A stretch of DNA of 64,000 bases from Candidatus Mediterraneibacter guildfordensis (GTDB taxonomy: Bacteria; Bacillota; Clostridia; Lachnospirales; Lachnospiraceae). Shown in pieces: positions 17,970 to 26,101 of this stretch; positions within the stretch are counted from its first letter, which is position 1, and every line of letters starts with the position of its first letter. Made by a program: the position numbers and the translations under genes. Under the pieces are notes generated by a model, which worked only from the letters and a program-made list of their open reading frames with translations, ran no database searches and was not told the origin of the DNA. Location of the stretch: positions 1-64,000 of the forward strand of contig DXIS01000037.1 in assembly GCA_019112735.1 (NCBI GenBank), written 5' to 3'.

Positions 17970-17998
17970 ATATTAGCACAGGGTTATGAAATATTCAA
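17970..17998 (-). promoter_or_regulatory. Candidate promoter of ktrB-ktrA
   Basis: TTGAAT (complement of 17993-17998) and TAATAT (complement of 17970-17975), spacer 17 bp, about 59 nt upstream of the ktrB start. Confidence 0.65.
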
Positions 17999-18096
17999 TT
18001 TACTAAACACATTATAAACGGTTTTCAGCGATTTCTTTGCAACTTCTTAACTTCCCGCCTGACCCGGATCCGTCCCGGCATACAGGTTCATCCCCG

Positions 18097-18318
18097 CTAA
18101 TAGATCTTCTCTATTTCTCCCGTGATCCCGTACTCTTCGCGGAAAACCGCCAGATCCGCATCATCCCGGATCAGCATGACCTCCTCAAACTTCCCGTCGT
18201 CAAGACGCCGGAAGCCTGCCACCTGCTCCCCGGTGCAGATACTGCAGCGGAGGACCGGACGGCAGACGGACGGATCATACTGTCTGGATGATGGCGTTTT
18301 CTTCTTACGGTGAAACAT
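18097..18318 (-). CDS. Small uncharacterised protein with a CxxC pair
   Basis: A 73-aa protein that I cannot place. It begins MFHRKKKTPSSRQYDPSVC, carries CSIC (a possible metal or redox pair), and ends with an acidic region EVMLIRDDADLAVFREEYGI. GGAGGCC lies upstream of the ATG (about 18322-18328). It directly follows the DUF6472-like gene by 14 nt, so the two small genes are probably co-transcribed. No signal or membrane segment. Confidence 0.7.
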   Translation of the reverse strand: MFHRKKKTPSSRQYDPSVCRPVLRCSICTGEQVAGFRRLDDGKFEEVMLIRDDADLAVFREEYGITGEIEKIY

Positions 18319-18332
18319 GATGGCCTCCTGTT

Positions 18333-18527
18333 CTACATCTGCTTTCGCACAACCGCATATTCATCTCCGTTCCTGTAATACGGACACTGATAATACCGGT
18401 CTGACATAATCCTCACATAATCATCTTCATCCATATTCATATCGCACAGATATGCCCCATACTCATCATCATATACATAAAAAGCGCATGTCTCGCAGCT
18501 TACCCGTTCTTTCTTCTTCAATTTCAA
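18333..18527 (-). CDS. Small cysteine-rich protein, DUF6472-like
   Basis: The 64-aa protein reads CETCAFYVYDDEYGAYLCDM followed by an acidic MDEDDYVRIMSD and YQCPYYRNGDEY, ending VVRKQM. The four cysteines (CxxC, then two single Cys) look like a metal knuckle. The layout matches a small family widespread in Lachnospiraceae that I recall as DUF6472; its function is unknown. Its upstream region is the hairpin ladder at 18557-18698, which contains a minus-strand TGGTATAAT extended -10 at about 18557-18565. Confidence 0.78.
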   Translation of the reverse strand: MKLKKKERVSCETCAFYVYDDEYGAYLCDMNMDEDDYVRIMSDRYYQCPYYRNGDEYAVVRKQM

Positions 18528-18556
18528 ATGCTCCTTGTTTCTTACTCTTGCAGAGT

Positions 18557-18698
18557 ATTATACCACGCGCGCAGAGAAGGAAGCGCTGCAAAGCAGCATT
18601 TATTTCTCAAGCCGTGGCTTGCCGGTATAATCTCCGCGCAGCGGAGCAGCCCGGGACCGGGCTGGATTGCACGTATGTGCAATCATTATACCACGCGC
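18557..18698. repeat. Ladder of five perfect short hairpins between two 14-nt direct repeats
   Basis: ATTATACCACGCGC occurs at 18557-18570 and again at 18685-18698. Between them are five perfect inverted repeats in a row: GCTGC-AAA-GCAGC (18585-18597), CAAGCC-GT-GGCTTG (18608-18621), CTCCGC-GCA-GCGGAG (18632-18646), CAGCCCGG-GA-CCGGGCTG (18647-18664) and GATTGCAC-GTAT-GTGCAATC (18665-18684). The direct repeat read on the minus strand is an extended -10 (TGGTATAAT). A weaker single-hairpin relative lies at 30864-30896. No ORF spans it convincingly. Confidence 0.85.
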
Positions 18699-18788
18699 CG
18701 CGTATATTTAGCGAACAAAATGCAAAGCCTATCTCCAGCACTTTCCTGTGCAAAAACATAAATTTCCAAAATCTCAAGGAGGATCACC

Positions 18789-19220
18789 ATGGACGAACAG
18801 ACCAGAAAACTGCTGGAGGAATGCTGCTCCGGATGCCGGATGGCTATTGAGAGCTTCAGGCAGGTACAGGAATATGTAAAAGACACCGGCTTAAAACAGC
18901 TGATCAGCACTTACACGGAAAAGCACTGTCAGCTGGAGGAAGAGGCCGCCTCTCTCCTGAAGGAATCCGGCAATCCGGAGAAATCTCCGGGCATTATGGC
19001 AAGCGCCATGTCGCACTTTACCACAGATATCAAGCTGTCACTGAACAGCGACAACACCCAGATCGCCAAACTGCTCATCGACGGATGCGCCATGGGCATC
19101 AAGACGCTCGGGGAGAAATCCCACCAGTACAGCCAGGCCGATAAAAAGGCGGTCAGCCTGACAGACCGGATCATCCGCACCGAGGAAGATCTGATGAAAA
19201 AGCTGAAAGATTTTCTGTAA
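18789..19220 (+). CDS. Uncharacterised helical protein, possibly a four-helix bundle
   Basis: The 143-aa soluble protein is all-helical in composition. It has CCSGC near the N-terminus (residues 12-16), then long amphipathic helices with QEYVKDTGLKQLISTYTEKH and a C-terminal DKKAVSLTDRIIRTEEDLMKKL. The spacing of Glu, His and Gln residues is like DUF2383/DUF892-type ferritin-like proteins, but I see no clear di-iron motif, so I leave function open. CAAGGAGG lies 8 nt before the ATG. It is one of the few plus-strand genes and reads away from the hairpin ladder. Confidence 0.8.
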   Translation: MDEQTRKLLEECCSGCRMAIESFRQVQEYVKDTGLKQLISTYTEKHCQLEEEAASLLKESGNPEKSPGIMASAMSHFTTDIKLSLNSDNTQIAKLLIDGCAMGIKTLGEKSHQYSQADKKAVSLTDRIIRTEEDLMKKLKDFL

Positions 19221-19280
19221 TATTGTATTTCCCGCTCCTTTTCATGTATAATGTGCAGGAAGAAAAGGAGTATCGGAATT

Positions 19281-19982
19281 ATGCTGAGATCATATATCGC
19301 TTTCGATGTGGAGACAACGGGGCTCAATCCCCAGGAAAATGAGATCATAGAGATCGGCGCTTTGAAGGTGCGCGACGGCAGAGTGGCCGAACGGTTCATG
19401 GAATTCATCAAACCGTCCGCGCCCCTCGCCCCCGCCATCACAAACCTCACCGGGATCACGGACGAGATGCTCTCCGGCGCCCGGCCAAGGTGCAGCGTCA
19501 TTGCGGATTTTCTTGATTTCTGCGAGGATGACTTTCTGATCGGGCACAATGTCATTTTTGATTACAGCTTTATGAAATGCAGCGCCTCCGCAGAAAATCT
19601 TCCCTTCGAAAAATCCGGCATCGATACGCTGAAGATCGCCCAGAAAGTTCACAAGGATCTGCCCTCCAAAAGCCTGGGCAGCCTGTGCGACTATTATCAT
19701 ATCGAAAACAGATCCGCCCACCGGGCTTATCACGATGCCCTGGCCACGGCCAAACTGTACCAGACGCTGGCCCATCACTTCGAGGAGCAGGATCCAAAGC
19801 TCTTTAAGCCTGTCCAGCTTACATATAAGATAAAGAAGCCCCAGCCCGCCACGCCCAAACAGCTTGCACTGCTGAGCAACCTGATCCGCAAAACAAAAGC
19901 TGAAGTCACATGGGATACAAAGACGCTTACGAGGAGCGAGGCATCACGGATCATTGACCGGCTTCTAAATAATCGGGCATAA
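19281..19982 (+). CDS. DnaQ-like 3'-5' exonuclease (DEDDh)
   Basis: The 233-aa protein has all DEDDh motifs: ExoI AFDVETTGLNP with Asp and Glu, ExoII GHNVIFDYSFM, and ExoIII HRAYHDALATAKLY with His and Asp. It resembles the epsilon proofreading subunit and PolC exonuclease inserts but stands alone. The C-terminal 60 residues (TPKQLALLSNLIRKTKAEVT onward) form an extra helical domain seen in clostridial stand-alone exonucleases. The ATG at 19281 has AAGGAG 10 nt upstream; an earlier in-frame start is less likely. A terminator follows directly. Confidence 0.92.
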   Translation: MLRSYIAFDVETTGLNPQENEIIEIGALKVRDGRVAERFMEFIKPSAPLAPAITNLTGITDEMLSGARPRCSVIADFLDFCEDDFLIGHNVIFDYSFMKCSASAENLPFEKSGIDTLKIAQKVHKDLPSKSLGSLCDYYHIENRSAHRAYHDALATAKLYQTLAHHFEEQDPKLFKPVQLTYKIKKPQPATPKQLALLSNLIRKTKAEVTWDTKTLTRSEASRIIDRLLNNRA

Positions 19983-19987
19983 TAATC

Positions 19988-20024
19988 GAGCCCCGCATGG
20001 GATCCATGCAGGGCTCATTTTAAT
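19988..20024. terminator. Bidirectional terminator between exonuclease gene and pheT
   Basis: GAGCCCCGCATGG (19988-20000) pairs with CCATGCAGGGCTC (20004-20016) with one mismatch, followed by ATTTTAAT on the plus strand. It lies 6 nt after the exonuclease stop and 12 nt after the convergent pheT stop, so it probably serves both. Confidence 0.85.
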
Positions 20025-20035
20025 CAATCTGTATT

Positions 20036-22480
20036 TTACTGTGTTCTCAGTTCTGCGTTCATCTTCTTGCCAAGCTTCTTCATCACCTGGTTTGCTGCAC
20101 TCTCGATCTCCTGGGAAGTCAGTGTCTTCTCATCGGATCCGATGGTCAGCCTGATGGTCACGGATTTCTTGTCAGCCGGGATCTGTTTTCCTCTGTATTC
20201 GTCCACAAAGGAAGCATCCTTAAGAAGCGCGCTTGCTTTCTTCTTACCCATGATCGCATCGTAAATGTCATGCCATGCCGCATCTGTGTCAAAGAGCATC
20301 GAGATATCGTAATCCGTCTCCGGATACTCGGCAAGATGCGTAAACTTATTTGTTCTGGATTTGAGCGGCTTCAGCTTCGTTGCATCCATCTCAAACAGCA
20401 TGACGGAAAGATTCTTGATGCCGCATTCCATGGAAACTTTCTTTGCGACCAGACCCATATCTCCGATCTTCTCATCGCCCAGATAAATGTTCAGCCATAC
20501 GACATTGTCCGCCCATACCGGCTTCTCTTCTTTTCTGAACTCATAGGCTTCCATGTGCGTATACCGCGGCATATTTTCAAGGACGCCTTTGGCCTCTCTG
20601 AACAGCCTGTTCACATCCTTAACACTGCTTGCGAAAGCTGCGCCGATGTGTCTGCGCTGCTCCGGAAGAGACTCGGTTGCATCGTATACAGAAGTATAAT
20701 TCTTATCGAAGAATACCTGCGCCTCTTCGAAGATGGCAAAATCATTGTAGTAGCGCTCGTTCTTCACAACAGCCTCGCACAGGTTCGGGAGCAGGGATGA
20801 ACGGATATATCCCAGGTCCGGCGCCGGCGGGGTTGAAAGCCGCAGGATGCCGTCCGTGTTCTGAAGGACCGCATTTACGAATACATCATTCATCCACGGA
20901 TAGGTGTAAATCTCCTGCATGCCGCAGCGGATGGCCAGATATTCCTTGATGCTTCTGACAAGGGTCTTGTCTTTCTGATTGATCGCGCCGGTAAATGAGG
21001 TTGTGAACTCGGTTGCATCGAAATTGTCATAACCGTACATTCTGGCGACCTCTTCCATCACATCGTCCTTGATGGAAATGTCGCCGGTGGAACGCCAGGT
21101 CGGCGCGGTCACATGCATGTTGTCGCCGTCGATCTGCACGTCGAAGCCGAGCTTCTCAAGTTTGCCCTGGATCTCATCATTGGTCAGATGTTTTCCAAGC
21201 CGTTTCTCAAGCCATGCAAGACTTACATCGATCTGCGCACGCTCCAGTTTCTTCACATAGTTATCGCAGAATCCGGTCACTTTCAGTTCCGGATAGAGCT
21301 CTTTGAAATACTGCATGGAAAGGGCAAGCGCCTGGTCGCACCGCTCCGGATCGATGGCTTTCTCATATCTGGATGAAGCCTCGGTACGGGTGTCATAGCG
21401 AAGCGCCGTACGTCGGATGCCTGCCGCCTCAAAGTTGGCAACCTCCAGGATCACCCGCTCTGTCTTCGGCAGGATCGAGTCTTTTGCCCCGCCCATCACG
21501 CCGGCAAGCGCAACCGGTCCTTCAGAGTCTGTGATCACCAGGTCGTCGTCGCAGAGCGTAAGTTCGTTGTCATTTAACAGAAGAAGCTTCTCGCCCTCCG
21601 AAGCATGCCTTACTACAATGTGATTAGAAATATTGTCCGCGTCAAATGCATGGGTCGGGTTGCCCACCGCGAGCATGACATAGTTTGTAATATCCACAAG
21701 GGCATTGATCGGACGCATGCCCGCTTTCCAGATCCGGTTCTGCATCTGATACGGCGAAGGCTTCACACTCACGCCTGACATTTCCACGCCGATGTATCTC
21801 GTACACCGGTCCGGAGAATCGATCTCAACCCGGAAGTCAGACTGGACGTCCGTCTCGAACGGTTCGATCTTTTTAAGTGGCAGGTCGTAAAGCGCCGCGA
21901 TCTCGCGGGCGATGCCGTAATGTCCCCAGAGGTCCGGTCTGTTTGTCATTGATTTATTGTCGATCTCCAGAAGAACGTCGTTCATATCCAGCGCATCCGC
22001 CAGCGGCGTACCTGCCGGCACGTCAAAGGCAGACAGATCCAGGATCTCCGCCTCCTGCTCTGCCGGGAAGAGTTCGCCCAGGCCGATCTCCTCGGAAGCA
22101 CAGATCATGCCGTATGACTCCACGCCGCGGAGTTTGGAATTCTTGATCTCGACCGGCTCGCCTTCCCCATGCCAGCGGACGATGGCGCCCGGGCAGGATA
22201 CCGCGACACGCATGCCTTCTGTCAGGTTGATGCCGCCGCAGACGATGTCTTTGATCTCGCCGTTTCCGATATCTACTTTGCACACTCTCAGTCTGTCCGC
22301 ATTCGGATGCGGCTCGATCTTCTCGATCACTCCGACGATCATATGGTCAAAACGGCGTGCAAGATATTCTACATCCTCCACTTCGACGGTGGACATGGTC
22401 AGGTCGTACGCCAGTTTTTTCAGGTCCGCATCTTCCGGGATATTTACATAATCCTTGATCCATGATAATGATAACTTCAT
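20036..22480 (-). CDS. pheT: Phenylalanine--tRNA ligase beta subunit
   Basis: The 814-aa protein has the bacterial PheT domain order: N-terminal tRNA-binding OB fold (about 40-150, with VCKVDIGNGEIKDIVCGG), the B3/B4 editing region, B5 domains (KLGFDVQIDGDNMHVTAPTW), the catalytic-core-like region, and a C-terminal FDX-ACB anticodon-binding domain (HLAEYPETDYDISMLFDTDA onward). It works as an alpha2-beta2 tetramer with PheS, charging tRNA-Phe and editing mischarged Tyr. It lies 11 nt after pheS in a T-box-controlled operon. Confidence 0.97.
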   Translation of the reverse strand: MKLSLSWIKDYVNIPEDADLKKLAYDLTMSTVEVEDVEYLARRFDHMIVGVIEKIEPHPNADRLRVCKVDIGNGEIKDIVCGGINLTEGMRVAVSCPGAIVRWHGEGEPVEIKNSKLRGVESYGMICASEEIGLGELFPAEQEAEILDLSAFDVPAGTPLADALDMNDVLLEIDNKSMTNRPDLWGHYGIAREIAALYDLPLKKIEPFETDVQSDFRVEIDSPDRCTRYIGVEMSGVSVKPSPYQMQNRIWKAGMRPINALVDITNYVMLAVGNPTHAFDADNISNHIVVRHASEGEKLLLLNDNELTLCDDDLVITDSEGPVALAGVMGGAKDSILPKTERVILEVANFEAAGIRRTALRYDTRTEASSRYEKAIDPERCDQALALSMQYFKELYPELKVTGFCDNYVKKLERAQIDVSLAWLEKRLGKHLTNDEIQGKLEKLGFDVQIDGDNMHVTAPTWRSTGDISIKDDVMEEVARMYGYDNFDATEFTTSFTGAINQKDKTLVRSIKEYLAIRCGMQEIYTYPWMNDVFVNAVLQNTDGILRLSTPPAPDLGYIRSSLLPNLCEAVVKNERYYNDFAIFEEAQVFFDKNYTSVYDATESLPEQRRHIGAAFASSVKDVNRLFREAKGVLENMPRYTHMEAYEFRKEEKPVWADNVVWLNIYLGDEKIGDMGLVAKKVSMECGIKNLSVMLFEMDATKLKPLKSRTNKFTHLAEYPETDYDISMLFDTDAAWHDIYDAIMGKKKASALLKDASFVDEYRGKQIPADKKSVTIRLTIGSDEKTLTSQEIESAANQVMKKLGKKMNAELRTQ

Positions 22481-22491
22481 TTTCTCTCTCC

Positions 22492-23529
22492 TTATCTAAA
22501 CTGTTTCAGGAATCTTAAGTCCGCGCTGTGGAACAGCCGCACGTCATCCACGCCGTAGCGCATCATGACAAGTCTGTCCAGTCCGATATTTACATAGAAT
22601 CCCGTATACTCGTCCGGATCCAGGCCTGCCGCCCTCAGTACATTCGGGTGCGGCGAACCGCCCGGCATAACTTCGATCCAGCCCACGTGCTTGCATACGC
22701 TGCAGCCTTTGCCGCCGCACACCTGGCACTGCATGTCGATCTCAAATCCCGGCTCCACGAACGGGAAGAATCCGGAGCGCATCCGCACCGGCACGTCCGT
22801 TCCGAACACCTTGCTGAGGATGCTCTTGATCAGGACTTTACCTGATGTAAATGTGATATCTTTGTCAACGATCAGCGCTTCATACTGGAAGAAGGCTCTC
22901 TCGTGATGGGCGTCGGTCGTCTCATTTCTGTAAACGCGTCCCGGATACACGAAACGGTACGGCGGTTTGTGTGTCTGCATATAGCGCACGCTTCCGCCTG
23001 TCAGGTGCGGGCGCAGGCAGAGCTTCTCATTGGTGCTTCCGCTGTCATGTCCTTCCAGCCAGTAGGTGTCCATGCTCTCGCGGGCCGGATGGTTCGGCGG
23101 GAAGTTCAGTTTATCAAAGGCATACATTTCGCTCGTGATCTCATCTTCCTCAAAAATCTCAAATCCCATCGAGCGGAATGCGTCGTTTAGGTCATAGCAC
23201 ATCTGTGTGATCGGATGCAGGCCGCCGCCGGACGGCAGGAGTCCCGGAACGGAGCAGTCAAAATCCGCAGACACTTCCGAAGCCTTGAGCTTCAGCTCCA
23301 CCCGCTTCTCATCGATCAGTTCCTTCACTTCATTCTTTGCCTGGTTCAGAAGTTTTCCCATCTCAGGACGAAGAGCCACATCCAGCGTCGGGATCTCTTT
23401 CATCAGAAGGCTCAGCGCCCCCTGCTTCCCGATATACGCGCTCTTCACATTCTGCAGCTCGTTCTCACTCGCCGCTTCAGAAATCTTGTTTTTTGCTTCT
23501 GATAAAATACCGTTGATTTTATCTTTCAT
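22492..23529 (-). CDS. pheS: Phenylalanine--tRNA ligase alpha subunit
   Basis: The 345-aa protein has an N-terminal coiled coil (about 1-90) and the class II catalytic core: HPARESMDTYW (motif 1 region), FVYPGRVYRNETTDAHHERAF (split: FVYPGRVYRNE, TTDAHHERAF; motif 2) and GLDRLVMMRYG (motif 3). It also carries CQVCGGKGCSVC, a zinc-knuckle-like insertion common in clostridial PheS. AAAGGAGAAG precedes the ATG. Expression is controlled by the T-box directly upstream. Confidence 0.97.
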   Translation of the reverse strand: MKDKINGILSEAKNKISEAASENELQNVKSAYIGKQGALSLLMKEIPTLDVALRPEMGKLLNQAKNEVKELIDEKRVELKLKASEVSADFDCSVPGLLPSGGGLHPITQMCYDLNDAFRSMGFEIFEEDEITSEMYAFDKLNFPPNHPARESMDTYWLEGHDSGSTNEKLCLRPHLTGGSVRYMQTHKPPYRFVYPGRVYRNETTDAHHERAFFQYEALIVDKDITFTSGKVLIKSILSKVFGTDVPVRMRSGFFPFVEPGFEIDMQCQVCGGKGCSVCKHVGWIEVMPGGSPHPNVLRAAGLDPDEYTGFYVNIGLDRLVMMRYGVDDVRLFHSADLRFLKQFR

Positions 23530-23569
23530 TACGCTTCTCCTTTCAATCCGTGTAAGGGGTTCCTGTGAA

Positions 23570-23840
23570 ATAAAAAAACACCGCCGCCTGTTATTTCACA
23601 AATAACAAGGGACGATGTTGATCGCGGTACCACCCTATTTCAGGACAGATCCTCTGCCCTGCACTCTTCCATGTGCAATCTTCTGCTGCACGGGCATCCG
23701 GCTTAACGCACGGGGCTTTTCGCCGGAGAGCTCCTATACTGAAACTTCGGGGAGATTCACGCAGGATGCTTTCAGCCGGTGACATCCTGTCTCTGATCCG
23801 CTACGCCTTCCTTACTCACGTATATTCACAGCTCAAAAAC
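23570..23840 (-). promoter_or_regulatory. T-box leader of pheST (tRNA-Phe sensing)
   Basis: The minus strand carries the T-box core AGGGTGGTACCGCG (complement of 23623-23636) upstream of a GC-rich stem ending in seven T residues (complement of 23572-23578), the competing terminator. A stem I region lies 5' of it with the apical AGAGACAGGATG and GGCTGAAAG elements. A UUC codon followed by A (complement of 23741-23743) is the likely Phe specifier. Uncharged tRNA-Phe should stabilise the antiterminator and let pheST be transcribed. The specifier position was judged by eye. Confidence 0.92.
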
Positions 23841-23846
23841 ATAAGT

Positions 23847-23875
23847 ATTATTGCATATATTCTGTCATCTGTCAA
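23847..23875 (-). promoter_or_regulatory. Promoter of the pheS T-box transcript
   Basis: TTGACA (complement of 23870-23875) and AATAAT (complement of 23847-23852), spacer 17 bp, start point expected near 23840. It is back-to-back with the GntR/ABC promoter 20 bp away. Confidence 0.85.
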
Positions 23876-23893
23876 ATATAGTCTTAATCTCTA

Positions 23894-23922
23894 TTGACAT
23901 TTATCCCTGGTGTATATATACT
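23894..23922 (+). promoter_or_regulatory. Promoter of the ABC/GntR operon
   Basis: Perfect TTGACA (23894-23899), 17-bp spacer and TATACT (23917-23922). The -10 lies inside the palindromic operator at 23911-23942. Confidence 0.9.
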
Positions 23923-23942
23923 GTATATACAGATATATACAG
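23911..23942 (+). promoter_or_regulatory. Palindromic operator over the -10, probable YtrA-type GntR site
   Basis: A central perfect 12-bp palindrome, CTGTATATACAG, is flanked by TGTATATA on the left and TATATACA on the right, giving a nested, near-symmetric 31-bp site. It covers the -10 and the start point of the ABC operon, the position expected of a repressor. The operon itself encodes a GntR/YtrA regulator, so autoregulation is likely. Confidence 0.75.
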
Positions 23943-24008
23943 TTGAAGTTCAACGCAATCAATAAATCCGTACACATAACTCTATTACAAACGAAAGGAG
24001 GTCCCGCC

Positions 24009-24866
24009 ATGAAGCCATTGCTTGAAGTCAGCCATCTCGGCAAACAGATCGGCTCCCTGCACCTGCAGGATATCTCTTTCACACTGGAACCCGGCTATAT
24101 CTTCGGCCTGATCGGGCGGAACGGGGCCGGCAAGACGTCCCTCATCCGCACGCTCCTGAACCTGTACCGCATGGATTCCGGAAGCGTTACTGTAGACGGC
24201 TGCCCCATGAGCACCATGGAGCGGGAGGCCAAAGACCGGATTGGCTTTGTCCTTGATGATTTTCTCTTTGAGGAGCGGATGACCCTCGCCGCCAACGGCA
24301 GACTCTTCGGGGCTTCCTACTCCGGATACAGCCACGAACTGTTCCTGAAGTTCTGCGAACGGTTCGGACTGGACCCGAAACAGAAGGCCGGGCGCCTCTC
24401 CCGCGGACAAAAGACCCGCTTCCAGCTGGCCTTCGCCCTCTCCCACCAGGCGGAGCTGTACATCATGGATGAGCCGGCAGCCGGACTGGACCCGCTCTTC
24501 CGGAAAGAGCTGACCGGTTACATGCAGGAGCTGGTGGAGGACGGCACAAGGAGCGTCCTCTTCTCCACCCATCTGACCTCCGACCTGGACCAGATCGGGG
24601 ATTACATCGCCCTTATCGACGAGGGTCGGCTCTGCTTCTGCATGGACAGGGAGAGCCTGCGCGAACGGTTCGTCTTCCTTCGGGGAACGGAAGCGCAGAT
24701 CCGCGCCCTGCACAGTCCGAAGATCCTTTCCGCCGTGCATGAGCCTTACGGCAGCACGGCGCTGGCCGAATATCCGGACGAAGCGATGACTGCCGGGCTG
24801 GAAGCTTCTGCGCCCACCCTGGCGGAACTCCTCTTCCATCTGCAGAAAGGAGGGTGCATCTCATGA
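24009..24866 (+). CDS. ABC transporter ATP-binding protein (first ATPase of GntR operon)
   Basis: The 285-aa ATPase has Walker A GRNGAGKT (36-43), signature LSRGQKTR, Walker B LYIMDEPAAGLDP and the H-loop FSTHLTSD. The signature is degenerate (LSRGQ rather than LSGGQ), typical of this YtrB/bcrA-like group. The start is set by AAAGGAGG 9 nt before the ATG at 24009. It would power the membrane protein encoded by the next gene, which overlaps it by 4 nt. Such GntR-linked transporters often respond to cell-envelope antibiotics or bacteriocins; substrate not readable. Confidence 0.92.
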   Translation: MKPLLEVSHLGKQIGSLHLQDISFTLEPGYIFGLIGRNGAGKTSLIRTLLNLYRMDSGSVTVDGCPMSTMEREAKDRIGFVLDDFLFEERMTLAANGRLFGASYSGYSHELFLKFCERFGLDPKQKAGRLSRGQKTRFQLAFALSHQAELYIMDEPAAGLDPLFRKELTGYMQELVEDGTRSVLFSTHLTSDLDQIGDYIALIDEGRLCFCMDRESLRERFVFLRGTEAQIRALHSPKILSAVHEPYGSTALAEYPDEAMTAGLEASAPTLAELLFHLQKGGCIS

Positions 24867-25684
24867 AGAAGCTTGCCATTTACCGGTTCCTGTATGCGCT
24901 CCGCCATAACCTTCCGGTACTGCTCCTTTATCTGGCCGGCGGGTATCTGCTGAGCAGTATACTGTTCACCTTTACCGTTGGAACTTTATTCGGCGATTAT
25001 GTCTGGCAGCACAATATCGAACTCCCGGATCTCTCCGCCCAAAGCGAGCGGAAAGCCCGGGTGCAGGAACTCCTTTACACCGTCATGACCGATAATTACA
25101 ACCTTCTCCTGTGCGAGGCCATGCTGGTCCTGCTGGTCGTGATCTGGCTCATCGCCCGGAGACTGCCGCTCGCCCTGCCGAAAGCACTGTACGTCTGTCC
25201 GGCCGGGCCCCGGGAGAAGCTCCGTTACCTGCGGATCTACCTGACCGTAAAGGCGGTCTTCCTGGCGCTCCTGCTGGCGGCCCTGACCCTCTTCTGGACC
25301 GGGACGCTGATCCTGCCGGCCCCTGTCCTGGCTGTCCAGGTCAGCCTGACCGTTTTTACCGTCATTGCATTCAGCCTGAACCCGGATCCGGGCAACCGGA
25401 AGGAAGCGCTGAAAAAATGTCCTGACAGGGTCACGGAAAAGAGCAGCCAGACCGTTGTGAACGTCTACTGGAGCGGGCTTCTACTCCTGGAAAACACGGT
25501 TTTTTACGCCTGCATGTACGCCCTGCCTTCATTTGGCTGGCTCACGGCCGCATGCTGGATCCCCGCGCTGCTCATCAACATCTGGATCGCGAAGAAGCAC
25601 CTCACGCCGGTGCTTTGCACCATGCTGGATTACGAGAAAATCTATTACCCGCTGCCCGACGACGGATCCGCCGGGCCGCAGTAA
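24863..25684 (+). CDS. ABC transporter membrane protein partner
   Basis: The 273-aa protein has about six hydrophobic segments: LPVLLLYLAGGYLLSSILFTF, LLLCEAMLVLLVVIWLIA, VFLALLLAALTLFWTGTLIL, PVLAVQVSLTVFTVIAFSL, LLLLENTVFYACMYALPSF and LTAACWIPALLINIWIA. I do not recognise a named family. The ATG at 24863 overlaps the ATPase stop as ATGA and has AGGAGG 9 nt upstream; a GTG three codons earlier abuts that site and is rejected. It is the likely permease for the preceding ATPase. Confidence 0.85.
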   Translation: MKKLAIYRFLYALRHNLPVLLLYLAGGYLLSSILFTFTVGTLFGDYVWQHNIELPDLSAQSERKARVQELLYTVMTDNYNLLLCEAMLVLLVVIWLIARRLPLALPKALYVCPAGPREKLRYLRIYLTVKAVFLALLLAALTLFWTGTLILPAPVLAVQVSLTVFTVIAFSLNPDPGNRKEALKKCPDRVTEKSSQTVVNVYWSGLLLLENTVFYACMYALPSFGWLTAACWIPALLINIWIAKKHLTPVLCTMLDYEKIYYPLPDDGSAGPQ

Positions 25685-25714
25685 AAACGGGAAATTCACA
25701 TAAGGAAGTCTGAT

Positions 25715-26101
25715 ATGAAGATCTTTATCAATGAGAACAGCCCCCGCCCGATCTATGAACAGATCATGCTGGCGGTACAAAATTCCATCGCGAACCGGGA
25801 ACTCGCTTCCGGCGATATGCTTCCCTCCATCCGTTCCCTCGCCCGGGAGCTGGGCATCAGCGTCATCACCACCAAGCGGGCGTACGAGGAACTGGAGAAG
25901 CAGGGCCTGATCTATTCCGAACAGGGGAAGGGCTTCTTCGTCAGCGAGGTGAACCAGAACCGACTGATGGAGGGACGGCTCCGGGAGTACGAGCGGCGTC
26001 TGCGCGATATGCTCGGGGAAGCACGGGAACTCGGCCTGTCGCCGGAAGATATCACGGACATGGTCCGGATGTTCTGGGACAAAGGAGGTGATCCGAAATG
26101 A
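25715..26101 (+). CDS. GntR family regulator, YtrA subfamily
   Basis: The 128-aa protein has the N-terminal GntR winged helix: PIYEQIMLAVQNSIANRELA, then GDMLPSIRSLARELGISVIT and TKRAYEELEKQGLIYSEQGK with GFFV. The short C-terminal part (about 50 residues, helical) is too small to bind effectors of the FadR or HutC type, which defines the YtrA group. It lies inside the ABC operon and overlaps the second ATPase by 4 nt. The most likely target is the palindrome at 23911-23942. Confidence 0.93.
   Translation: MKIFINENSPRPIYEQIMLAVQNSIANRELASGDMLPSIRSLARELGISVITTKRAYEELEKQGLIYSEQGKGFFVSEVNQNRLMEGRLREYERRLRDMLGEARELGLSPEDITDMVRMFWDKGGDPK

Noticed and set aside
18452-18850. A plus-strand ORF across the hairpin ladder
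   Set aside because: It runs through five hairpins and into the next gene in a different frame, with low-complexity residues and no ribosome binding site.
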